From the NCBI GenBank assembly GCA_963678705.1, contig OY783203.1, forward strand, positions 1,550,001 to 1,614,000: a stretch of 64,000 nt of DNA. The letters are read 5' to 3'. Source of the DNA: Panorpa germanica. Taxonomy: Eukaryota; Arthropoda; Insecta; Mecoptera; Panorpidae. How positions within the stretch are numbered: position 1 is the first letter of the stretch; each line of letters begins with the position of its first letter. The notes below the pieces were generated by a model, which saw only the letters and a list, made by a program, of their open reading frames with translations, was not told the origin of the DNA and ran no database searches. Shown piece after piece: positions 12,437 through 23,530 of the stretch. The position numbers and the translations under genes were made by a program.

Positions 12437-13036
12437 TTAGGTACTATCTTTGTCTGTGGAAGGGTCTCGCGTTTCATACCTATTTGGGATGTTAATCATT
12501 GGATTCTTAATTTGGTACGCCTCGATTATCTGTACCCAATTGTCCATATCTATGCTTAAGATTCCTTGAGTAGGTTCCTTTTCTTTAAGTTCAGTTGAGT
12601 ATTTTTCCTCTTCTATTAATGGCCGTACATATAGCAGTCCATGTTCCCCTTTAAAAAGTTCTAGAAAATCTTGGTTGAGCAAGTCCGACACGTGTAAGAT
12701 GTTGTCAACGGTGGTTCCAAAGTCGTGTGGATCAGTAACCAAAGAGAAGTAACAAATAGGTTTTCTTCCGTTCCTTGCGTATTCATGTAGAATAGTGCTT
12801 TTGATAGCCTCCATAACATCGGTTTCCTTGTTGGTGGTGGTTGGTTGTATGTTTTCAACTAAAACTGTATGAGAACTGCTTTCTGAATCCTGAAAATATT
12901 TAATTCTAAAATTACTTAGTTTATTCTAACTTAAAAGCTTAACAGTTCATGTTTTACTCACGCTATTTTGCGTTTCATTTATTGACATGGCGTCAATCTC
13001 CTCGGTTACATTAACATTATTAAATCCCTCTGCCAT
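12437..13036 (-). CDS. Nse4-like protein, C-terminal domain only (copy B)
   Basis: Two exons, minus strand: 13036-12962 (25 codons, donor gtgagt) and 12889-12437, joined in phase 0 to give 175 residues. From about residue 52 it matches the Nse4 C-terminal winged-helix domain: RKPICYFSLVTDPHDFGTTV, then DNILHVSDLLNQDFLEL, GEHGLLYVRPL and the terminal NWVQIIEAYQIKNPMI. Nse4 bridges the SMC5/6 heads and binds Nse1/Nse3 through an N-terminal helical region. That region is missing here: full Nse4 proteins are usually 300 residues or more, and the first 50 residues here are polar and unlike it. It could be a short lineage-specific form, a domain-only duplicate, or have a missed upstream exon. The frame is intact, unlike copy A at 8405. 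Confidence 0.7.
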
Positions 13037-16000
13037 AATTATCGATTGAATTAATGTTTCTTTCGATTAACTTTTTTTTTTAATTATTAAATTAAGTCTA
13101 TCTGGCAAGTAGTATATTTTTCTTTAAGCTTTCACTAAAGTTTTGCAAAATAATTATGAAATGATGCTTCAATGATTACAATCAATTGTCCTGGCTTACG
13201 TTTCAATAAATGCAGAGCACAATGACTTCCGACTATATTGTCAATAGTAGTCCTTGTCAATTGCTTAGAAAACGCTACCTGTTTTTAATAACACATTTCT
13301 ATTTCCTTTTCTACATGTGGTAACACTAATGTTTTGAGTATTTGAAATGATTTGAAATCAATTGACATCAATAAATTTATGTACTTACGCTTGTTAATAC
13401 TTTGATTTAAAAGAAATACTTTAATTTCATTAAGAAAGGAAAAAAGCAACGTAATATTATACTTATGTCAAAGAATGTAACAAAAAAAAGCTTTCGAAAT
13501 GTAACAAAAACGAAACCTTTGCAGGTATGGAGTATGGAACGTTATAAACAATGGCCACTAATCCCAAAGTGATAGAGAGTTTTTTCGTCAAAGATGCTGG
13601 TTGGTAAACTTCAGATAATAATTAGACTTTATCAATGACTTCGTTTGCGCGTCAACACGTGGTCAGGAGCTAGTGGGGGGCAGCATGCGATACACGATTA
13701 CAGGAATTTTAAAACGATGCTTAACTTTTGAAAGAGTTCATCAGTTTTCGTCTCTGGTGCATTCATGTTTGTAGAATATGAAAAGATAACACAAGATAGG
13801 AAGATATAGAATATAATAAAATAAGACAACTAATTGTAAGTATAATACGTTATTTTTGACGTGTTTGGGTTATGTTTGTCCTAGAGCAGAGGTCGCAATT
13901 ATTTGTAGGAGAACAGTGTAATTATTGTCAAGATAATTGGATTGTCAGATTCACTCGCTTTGATGTGTATTATTTACCGAAAAGGTTCGCGTTCGTTCAC
14001 GAATTCCTGACTCTTTGCCCCGTGAACTCGAACTATATGAACAGAATTTTCTTACCATGATTATTAAACATTCGTATCCAAACATGTGGGGTTAAAGTTT
14101 ACATATATATCAAAGTTATATTGCGTCTGTTAACTGACTTCAAATTGAAGTTTGTTTAACATAGAAACACATTTTTTTATATTTTTTTGAAATGGTGTAA
14201 AAGTTTTTAAGTTCGTTTTACATACACTCCATACTTAACTTTTTATCCCATATTTAATAATATTAATTTCTTAATTCCAACTGCATTATTTTGTATAAAA
14301 AATACAAACATATAATTGTATGCAGTGATATTAGATTACCCCGTATTCTTCAGAACAATAGAAATGTTATTTTTTTAGTTATATGGAAAATGCAATTATA
14401 CATATATAGCTATATTTCTTTCAGTTAAAGAAATGTAACGCGAATCAGATCTATTGTCTTTTTCTATTATGTATACATTATTGACATCGAATTAATTATG
14501 ATCCCCTACTCTCTCTCCCACCTCCTCACCACTCCTAGGACTTTTGAGAGACACACTGCACTTACACTTACACTTACACTTACACTTACTGGTTAACAAT
14601 CAAACAATGAGACAATAGATTTCTCGGTAGATGTTTAAATGTCAACAGAGAACAATAGTGTTATGATTTAAATTAATTCTTTTTATTTTGATAAATATTT
14701 TCCAAAACATAAATCATATTGTCTTAAACTAATTGTTAAAGTTTATTTTTCCTGAACATTAACATTAATATTTCAATGTTCAATCAAGGAAGACCATTTA
14801 GGTTTTCTTAGTGTATAGTGCTTTAAGAGGGTGAGTGAAATTTTACAACTAATTTAATAAGTAATTAAGGTATAAGGTTATCGTCACTGTAGGCGGATTG
14901 TTAACGCATAAGAACGTTTCTTTGCTTGATGATGGTATATCTGATTCATTAGAGAACCAGGTATAGATAATAACTAAGAACTGTTGCGTAATTATTGTAA
15001 TTAGTAACGGCACAGAGGGCGAGAGCAATTAAGAAAAACAACCAAACCTAGAAAATAAAGTGCTGGTCCGGTATTCAAACCTGAAAGCACAAAAGTCCGA
15101 CCTATGTGCCGTTTGCATCATTTTGGAAAGTTCTTTCATGGGATCACAAAGGTATTATGGTTTTGTCCATCTTCGCAGTATCCTGTATGCATGGTAAATT
15201 TAATTTTTAAATCTTTTTTTACTCCTTTAATTTTTGAAATTGAAGGAGTAAGATTAAGATGGAATAATCTATAAGATACATAAGCATTCTACATCGTCTA
15301 GACCAGTGCAAGATTAACAAGCGACATGTTTTATATTTCACTGACACTCACGTAAGAAATGTAATAATTTAATTAGCTTGTAGTAAGCTAGGCAGTATAA
15401 ATCTGCACTGTAACCTAATTATATATTAGACAATTTTCGAGACTATTTTCTACCTGTGCACTTACTGCAATAAAAGGGTGTTGATGAAACATAACACCTG
15501 TGACATGTTGATATTGCTCTGGTCAGCAATTCCTTCATTAATAATCCTACTTCATTAATAGTTGTATATTAGGTACCATTGTTTACGTAATATAATCGAA
15601 ATTGCGAGAGTTCGGCGGTGACTTATACCTGAAAGAGGTTATAAAAACCGCATAAATGGTGATACAATGGTGAATTTTATCTTATTAGTTATAATATGCA
15701 TTATAAAAAAATGTGTGAGAAAGTGCTTTTCCATTGTATCGCACAGTTATACGGCACAACCTGTTTTAACCATGACTCTCGTAATTTAAAATATAGTTTC
15801 TTATGTTAAATAAACCTTAAATGCACGCAACTTTGTTTAGCGGGTATATTGTGTTATTAATATATTAAAATTATCTAAAAAATCATTTTGTTATCTTTTT
15901 TATCATTAAAAATATAATCAGATACCTATATCTGGACACACTTTCATGCAGGTATGCAAGTTAAATGGAACAAGTTTTATAAATAAAAATAACAAATATT

Positions 16001-16490
16001 CAAGTAATGTATACTAATATAGACACAGGCATTCTGTAAATTCTTTAATCTTGAAATTGCTTACATTACAATTAAGTTGTTGTTATCTTAGTAATAACTA
16101 ATTTAATACATCACGATCAAACCTTTCTGTGCACGCCACCGCGATCCTCCTCCTCATTGGGTTTTAAATAATTATAAAAAAGTTACAAATATTACAATTA
16201 ACATCTAATTTACTCAATTTTAAGAACTTGTTCGAAAGATCATGAAAGTTAATATTCTTTTCTTTTTCTAACTTTCGCTTTCGAATCAAAATACTTTTTT
16301 GATTTTAGAAAAAAATTTTAATTATATATTTTCATGTTTTTCGATTCATAAAATTTTATAAGAATGTTAAATGTTAAATATATCAACTATTCTACATTTT
16401 TTCTAATTAATCGCCTATAAAATCTGCAACTGACTTATTCCTGCTTACCAGTGTCTTACTACTCACATTGTAAAATTACTTTTTTCATAT
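13037..16490. other. Intergenic, simple repeats only
   Basis: No exon supported. A cttaca hexamer microsatellite is at about 14557-14589. At 15060-15130 a sequence reading ggtttgaataccgg on the minus strand resembles a tRNA B box and may be an old SINE, but too little is conserved to call it. Confidence 0.5.
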
Positions 16491-16494
16491 TAAG

Positions 16495-16825
16495 CCGGCA
16501 TTAAACGATGTGGTGAACGTTTGATTCAAATGTTACTCCAATGTGTGCGTCTAATATCAGAAGATTGACATGGCAAGCTTTCTACTACTCGATGGAACGA
16601 ATGTTTGATCCGAATGATTTATTTATTTTATTAATTTGTTGATATTATTGACACTGACACTGTTTAACAAAAACTTTCAAGTAAATAAAGAAACTTTCAA
16701 GTATAAAACCTTCCTTTATTGGATGATTCGTGCAGCAGTGCATGACACACTTAGTTCCAGTGTCGATCACACGATGCGTCCAACGTTGGAAGGTGTTCGT
16801 AGCATCGTTTGGTACCGGCATCAAC
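16495..16825. mobile_element. Candidate non-autonomous DNA transposon (imperfect TIRs)
   Basis: The left end gccggcattaaacgatg and the right end catcgtttggtaccggc are imperfect inverted repeats (about 18 of 26 positions by eye), with looser similarity continuing inward. The interior has no transposase. I could not fix target-site duplications, so the boundaries and superfamily are uncertain. Confidence 0.4.
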
Positions 16826-18730
16826 TAGCTTCTTCTCCTTTATTGCTATCTTTTATAAAGTTATATTACTATTTATTATTCAAGCTGTGTTTATCAAGGT
16901 ATGTGGTATCAGCCGTCTGATTACCTCTAATTCCTGAATGATCTGGTTCCTATAATAAGTTCGCCTCCTATATAAGTTCGCCTAAAGAGGTTGTGTGTCT
17001 CTATACAGACTATATACTTCAGATAAATAACATTTATTAAAATAAAATGTAAATGCTCTGCGATAACAATATGACAATAGAGGTAATAAAATCCTTTCAA
17101 TCAAAAATGTGTTCGTTCCTTCACTGTAGAAGCACCCAGCACTCGGCATTGACCGAGAATTGCACGGAGGCGTGCTGTTCTGTGTTCTCTCTCTGTGTGT
17201 GTGTGTGTCCCTTACTATGGTTTAGTTAAGGATCCGCAGTTTCTATTCACGTTTAGAGTAAACGGCGGCGCCAGAAGTCCGCGAGCGCGAAACTGCCAAA
17301 CTTTTTTGGCTGTTGAGTGGCGCTACAGTGGCGCTGCAGTGGCGGTTTGATGGCGCTTACCATGGCGCTAGTATGTCGGATAGGTTACTTTTATTTGAGT
17401 GTTTTATACTTACGAAATAACGTTTCTCTATCTCTGTTGTATCAATAAAAATATTATATTGACATGCTCTTCTGATAACAGCCACCTCTCCCTTCGTTTA
17501 CCCACAATTCACTATCACACTCACCCAACTATGTTTTCAATACTCATTTTTTAGATTTGATAAAAATGGTATTAAACAAAATATAAAAACATTAAAACGT
17601 TGCCGAATTTTACCGAATTTCTGTGACACATTGCTGTTGATGATGTTAAGGGACCCCCCCCCCCCTATTCCGTCACCATTGTCACGTCTTGTCATACATT
17701 ATAAACTCACCCTTTCTTTGTCGCATCACACTTTTGAAAATAAAGTACTTTTAGTCCTATTTTGTCTTTTAATCATCTTTATTATATTTCTTTAAGATGA
17801 ATTTTAGATTACGTGTGACGTCACAAAGGTCATGACTTCTCCCCCTCTACCTTTCTCATATTTGAGGACCCCCTCCCACATTTGTGAGTGAAGCAATTAT
17901 TGGATGACTAGTGCATCGCTATAAAGTTCATTGCAACTAACGAACTATCAGCTCTTTTTCGTCATGCTTTCTCTTTCGAATGCAGTACCTCTCGCTTCTG
18001 TAAACAAATCAGTATAGTCGTAGCCTTAGTTCGCATTAGAAATGTTAAGTGTAACAATAGAGCAACGTTTTGTTGTGAAATTTCACATAAAACTTGAAAA
18101 AACCGCTACTTAAATTTATTATTTATTGAAAGAAGTGAAGTTGAGTTAAATATGTCGCAGCTCGTATAACTGCATATTCAACTCAAAGATGTCTCACTAA
18201 TGAACTAGAAGATCGATATGTGTACAGCGTTTCCAAGCCCAGTATTATTTATTCCAACGTAAAACAAGACAAGCCTCCTCTACCCCCTTAATAACGAAAC
18301 ATTATACCATTTTGTCTTCACTTTGTGTTTCTCTTAATTATTGATTTTACTGTGAAGTGGTTTTCAATGGAAGCCCCATAGTTACAGAGCCACTGGTTAG
18401 GGATCGGGATCGGGATTTATGCGTATATTAATAAGCTACTCATTGTCATTGTTGGAGCCAAATCATACATGACAGGTGGTGCCGCCAGTCGACAATTCAC
18501 TGAAATCAGAGCGTAAACAGATTACCGTAAGGACATACACGTGTACGGAGGGAGGGGTCGAGAGAAGGGTAGAGCGGGGGTATCCATGGGTGGTAGGTGA
18601 TGATAGGCATCAGTGGCGTAACGATGGAACTTTTGAAAATTATATTACTTCCGCTAAAAGACAATGTCAAAAAAAATGTCTTTAAAAAATATGCACACCA
18701 ATTTTCTGCATTTCTGTTTTCCTTTTTTTA
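16826..18730. other. Intergenic; GC-rich patches and homopolymer tracts
   Basis: A (GT)n tract is at about 17192-17208 and 12 C at 17654-17665. The patch 17265-17375 is rich in G+C and repeats the motif tggcgct several times. It could be a promoter region or part of an old element, but no reading frame or ends support either. Confidence 0.4.
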
Positions 18731-18890
18731 TTTAATTTATTTAACGGCTTACTTCCGTTGCTAAGTTCTGTCACTCACGATCTCCTGCTTAGTATTTATG
18801 TTGTCGTGTCTACCACTATCTAATAATGTACATAATCAATTTAATTTGATTCGGGGATCGAACCCGAAGACACAGCAGTCAGTAATAGTA
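18731..18890 (-). mobile_element. tRNA-derived SINE copy
   Basis: On the minus strand the head carries ggttcgatccccgaat, matching the B box of an RNA polymerase III promoter, preceded by ctgctgtgtcttcg. The far end (plus 18731) is tttaatttatttaacgg. The same head and tail recur at 19564-19805, so this is a family. Confidence 0.65.
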
Positions 18891-19563
18891 ATAATTTGAA
18901 CAATAGATCAATGTTAAATGGCCGTTCAGCTTTGGTACGTCACTGGATATAATCATACCAATCAATCTGAGATATACCGGGTTGCTACAGTTCTAACTTG
19001 TGTATTATATTCTACAAAGCTTCATTTAAAGATATAATTAGCAATCGTTGAATACAAAATCCACTCTCTGCGAAGGACAGTGGGATGAAAGACCAACAAC
19101 ATCCAAAGAGCAATTATGTTCAAATTGTTTACAAGATGTTTCTGTAAAATTGACAGAGTGCGTATGTTATATAGAGGTTAAAACTGTTTTATAGATTACC
19201 CAAAACGATTTCGAAATGAACTTTATTTAATAGAATTTTGACATAAACGTAATCGTAAACAGGAACGAATATATATATATATATAAACAAAAGAGGGAGG
19301 TACTCGCATAATACTAAAAATAATATTCCATTATTTTTCATAATGTGATGCATATAATGTTTAGGTTAGATATGTTCATTCTCTACTGAAGGTGAAGGTA
19401 CTCTTGCCTTCCATTAAATTGGTCACTAATGTATTTGGATGGTTCAAAACGATCTTTGTATTTCACAGTTCGAGTTTTAATTTCTTGTCCCACTGTTTGG
19501 TAATATAACGAACTTTTAATACTTTTAGGGAGAATTTTGTATTTTTTAAATGTATTTTCTTCA

Positions 19564-19805
19564 ATTTAATTTATTTGACGTCGGCCTATTTCTGATGCTA
19601 TGTACTTGCTGAATACTATGACCTTATACTATGTTGGCAGCGACACATACGTGAACTACACCGTTGCCTGATAAGTTTATGATTATGTTAATACATAATC
19701 AATTTAACTTGATAAAAGCCAAACACAGTAAATTTAATTATGCTACGAGATTGAACCCGAAGACGCAGCAGTCAGTATCAATACTCTTGCCCACTGTGTC
19801 GTCTA
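19564..19805 (-). mobile_element. tRNA-derived SINE copy, most complete
   Basis: Minus-strand order: A-box-like gacacagtgggcaagag, spacer, ctgctgcgtcttcggg with the B-box-like gggttcaatctcg, AT-rich body, then the conserved end equal to tttaatttatttgacgtcgg on the plus strand. This is the usual layout of a tRNA-derived SINE. Copies at 5656, 18731, 32810 and 42090 share parts of it. Confidence 0.7.
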
Positions 19806-20700
19806 TCTGATTTTTACAATAACATATTCAAATTCAGAAATTAATTAACTTCAATATAATAAAAACAATATTTAAAAAACAGATCTTTATATAATTGTAA
19901 TAATCTATTTTTTATACATAATATGTAAAAGGTTTTTTATGATTTTAATAGTAATTGACTTTATATTTAGATAATACTTTTTATGTGAATAATAATTTTT
20001 CAATTTATAAGTTTGTTTAGCTGGTGAGTATTAGTAACTAAGTCTAAAGTGGATCTGGTGATGCTATGCAGTTTTAAGTTAGCACCTTGTTTATGCACGT
20101 TTATCCAAGTAACATAACCTCAAACTAAAACAAAAATTGAACGAAAGGCGTTGTGTGTAAAATGCATTAAATTTGATATAAATAAGAAATGACGTAATAA
20201 AATAAATGTAGCGTATAACGTAATCGTGATTTCGTTTAATAAAACAACCAACAAATATCCGAGATAAAATTAATTCGGACCTGTGCTCCGTGCTCCGTGC
20301 TCTGTGGATTCTGCCAAAAAGACTGCATAACAGAAAGACGGGCGGGCGGGCGCCATTGTCCAGACTAGAGGAACTTGGCATCAGATCAAATAGAGAAGAG
20401 CGTCTTAAAAGTCAACGAAAACACGAAAAACAGGAGAACAACATGCCATAGATTACAGTTGTTTACGGCCATTGTTGATTGCAGCCAGCGGAGCACGGTG
20501 CATTACACTTCTGATTTGTTACACTGGCTGAATTCAAACATTCAGATGCTCTCTAAAAACTATCAATCCATCTACTTACTATAATGATCAAACTGTTATC
20601 TCGGTTCCATTTTCAATATGGAAAACCCATCAGAACCTATAAAGAGATATATACCTTTACTAGCTTCACCCCGTTGCAAGGCAACGAGTGTGAGTTATGT
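19806..20700. other. Intergenic before the fold-back array
   Basis: No gene supported. Short tandem motifs are present (ctccgtg near 20285-20300, gggc near 20338-20350). Confidence 0.5.
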
Positions 20701-23147
20701 GTCTTTTTTAAATAATTAAAATTTCAAATGTGTTAAATTTTTCAATTGAGCTATATCCGCTACACTTTAAATTGATAAACTGTTTCATTAAATTTCTAAT
20801 ATCTACGCTTTTCTGGTTTTTTACAACCTTTCACAATTCATAGGTTTTATTTAAAAACAAAGTTATTTTTTCAATTTCTTTGATACAGTTACGTTCGATA
20901 TGCTCTAATATAAAAAAATCCTTGATTACATTTTAAACAACTAAGCGTGTCGTTAACGTAATGAAAATGTAACATATACGTTACAAAAACGGTTAAATTT
21001 AATTACTAATTGGTGAATAAAAAACGTTAAAAAATGTAATATTTCTTCCGCCTTCAATTAATTGTTACATTTAGTCTGTAAATATTGTCACGAAATAAAT
21101 GACTTTTTGTACTGTAAATTTTGCTCGTAAGTAATGTTGCCGCTCTGTCAGGCGTAATGACGTCTTTAAGTTTTATTAAATTCATGGGCATTTTTTTCAA
21201 TTTTTTTTGTTGATTTCTTGCAATATCCTAATACAGTTATGTTCGCTATGGTCTAAATTAAAAAACTACTTCATTAAATTATAATACCTACACGATCCTG
21301 CCTTTTACGCGCCCTTTTTTGTTTTCATGGACATTTTTAAAAAAACATTTAAAATCCATTTTCTTGAAAAGTGTTGATGCAGTTACGTTCGTTATGCTCT
21401 AAAATTAGAAACTGCTTCATTATATTTTAAATACCTATGCGATTCTGGCTTTTATGCGACGATTTTTAATATGTAAGTTATGTTGCCGCGCTGTCAGGCG
21501 CAATGATATCCTTAAATTTTATTAAATTCATGAACATTTTTTTCTAAATTTTTTTTTTTGTTTTCTTGAAATTTTTTGATGCAGTTATGTTCGTTAGGTT
21601 TTAAATTAAAGAACTGTTTCATTCCGTTTTAAATATCTTTGCGATTCTGACTTTTATGCGACGATTTTTAATATGTAAGTGATGTTGCCGCTCTGTCAGG
21701 CGCAATGATATCCTTAAATTTTATTAAATTCATGGACATTTTTTTCTAAATTTTTTTTTTGATTTCTTGAAGTTTTTTGATGCAGTTATCTTCGCTAGGC
21801 TTTAAAGTAAATAACTGCTTCATTTCATTTTAAATATCCTCGCGATTCTGGCTTTTACGCGACCTTTTTTAAATTCATGGACTCTTTTTTCTAAAATTTT
21901 TTTTGGATTTCTTAAATTTTTTTGATGGAGTTATCTTCGCTAGGCTTCAAAGTAAATAACTGCTTCATTTCATTTTAAATATCCACGCAATTCTGGCTTT
22001 TATACGACCTTTTTAAATTCATGGACTTTTTTTTCTAAATTTTTTTTTGGATTTCTTGAAGTTTTTTGATGCAGTTATCTTCGCTAGGCTTTAAAGTAAA
22101 TAACTGCTTCATTTCATTTTAAATATCCTCGCGATTCTGGCTTTTACGCGACCTTTTTTACATTCATGGACTTTTTTTTCTAAAAATTTTTTTTGGATTT
22201 CTTAAATTTTTTTGATGCAGTTATGTCCGCTAGGCTTCAAAGTAAATAACTGCTTCATTACATTTTAAATATCCACGCAATTCTGGCTTTTATGCGACCG
22301 TTTTTAAATTCATGGACTTTTTTTTCTAAAATTTTTTTTTGGATTTCTTGAAATTTTTTGATGCAGTTATGTTTGCTAGGCTTTAAAGTAAATAACTGCT
22401 TCATTACATTTCAAATATCCACGCGATTCTGGCTTTTACGCGACCTTTTTTAAATTCATGGACTTTTTTTTCTAAAAAATTTTTTTGGATTTCTTAAATT
22501 TTTTTGATGCAGTTATGTCCGCTAGGCTTCAAAGTAAATAACTGCTTCAATTCATTTTAAATATCCACGCAATTCTGGCTTTTATGCGACCGTTTTTAAA
22601 TTCATGGACTTTTTTTTCTAAAATTTTTTTTTGGATTTCTTGAAATTTTTTGATGCAGTTATGTTTGCTAGGCTTTAAAGTAAATAACTGCTTCATTACA
22701 TTTTAAATATCCACGCGATTCTGGCTTTTACGCGACCTTTTTTAAATTCATGGACTTTTTTTTCTAAAAAATTTTTTTGGATTTCTTAAATTTTTTTGAT
22801 GCAGTTATGTCCGCTAGGCTTCAAAGTAAATAACTGCTTCATTACATTTTAAATATCCACGCAATTCTGGCTTTTATGCGACCTTTTTTAAATTCATGGA
22901 CTTTTTTTTCTAAAATTTTTTTTTGGATTTCTTGAAATTTTTTGATGCAGTTATGTTTGCTAGGCTTTAAAGTAAATAACTGCTTCATTACATTTTAAAT
23001 ATCCACGCGATTCTGGCTTTTACGCGACCTTTTTTAAATTCATGGACTTTTTTTTCTAAATTTTTTTTTTGGATTTCTTGAAATTTTGTGATGCAGTTAT
23101 ATTCGTTAGGCTTTAAATTTAAGAACTGCATCATTAGATTTTAAATA

Positions 23148-23530
23148 TCTACGCAGGAACTCAAAAAAATGCATTGCTCTTCAAATCATAAAAGTGAACC
23201 TTTTCATCATTTTTAACAAGATTATAGTCTTCTTTCATTGCATACTCCGATAAGATATTTAATATATTGATGAAGAAGAGTATAACCTTCTTACTTTACA
23301 TAAAAATTTAAGAAAAATATATGTCATTTTATAACGGATTTTAACTTAATTTTGATTGCTGATTTCATAGTTATAATTCATTTTTAAATAAGTATTTTAG
23401 ATTATGATATATCAATATATTAAATCTCTTTGTCGGAGTATGCAATGAAAGAAGGCTATAATCTTGTTAAAAATGATGAAAAGGTTCACTTTTATGATTT
23501 GAAGAGCAATGCATTTTTTTGAGTTCCTGC
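23148..23530. repeat. Palindromic centre of the fold-back array
   Basis: Arms of about 120 bp, not part of the 146-bp unit, face each other: gcaggaactcaaaaaaatgc at 23150 pairs with gcatttttttgagttcctgc ending near 23530, and tcattgcatactccga pairs with tcggagtatgcaatga. The unpaired middle is about 23272-23409 (138 nt), AT-rich and without a reading frame. Confidence 0.9.

Noticed and set aside
17265..17375. LTR primer-binding-site-like ggcgcc motif
   Set aside because: No matching long terminal repeats or retroelement proteins were found on either side.
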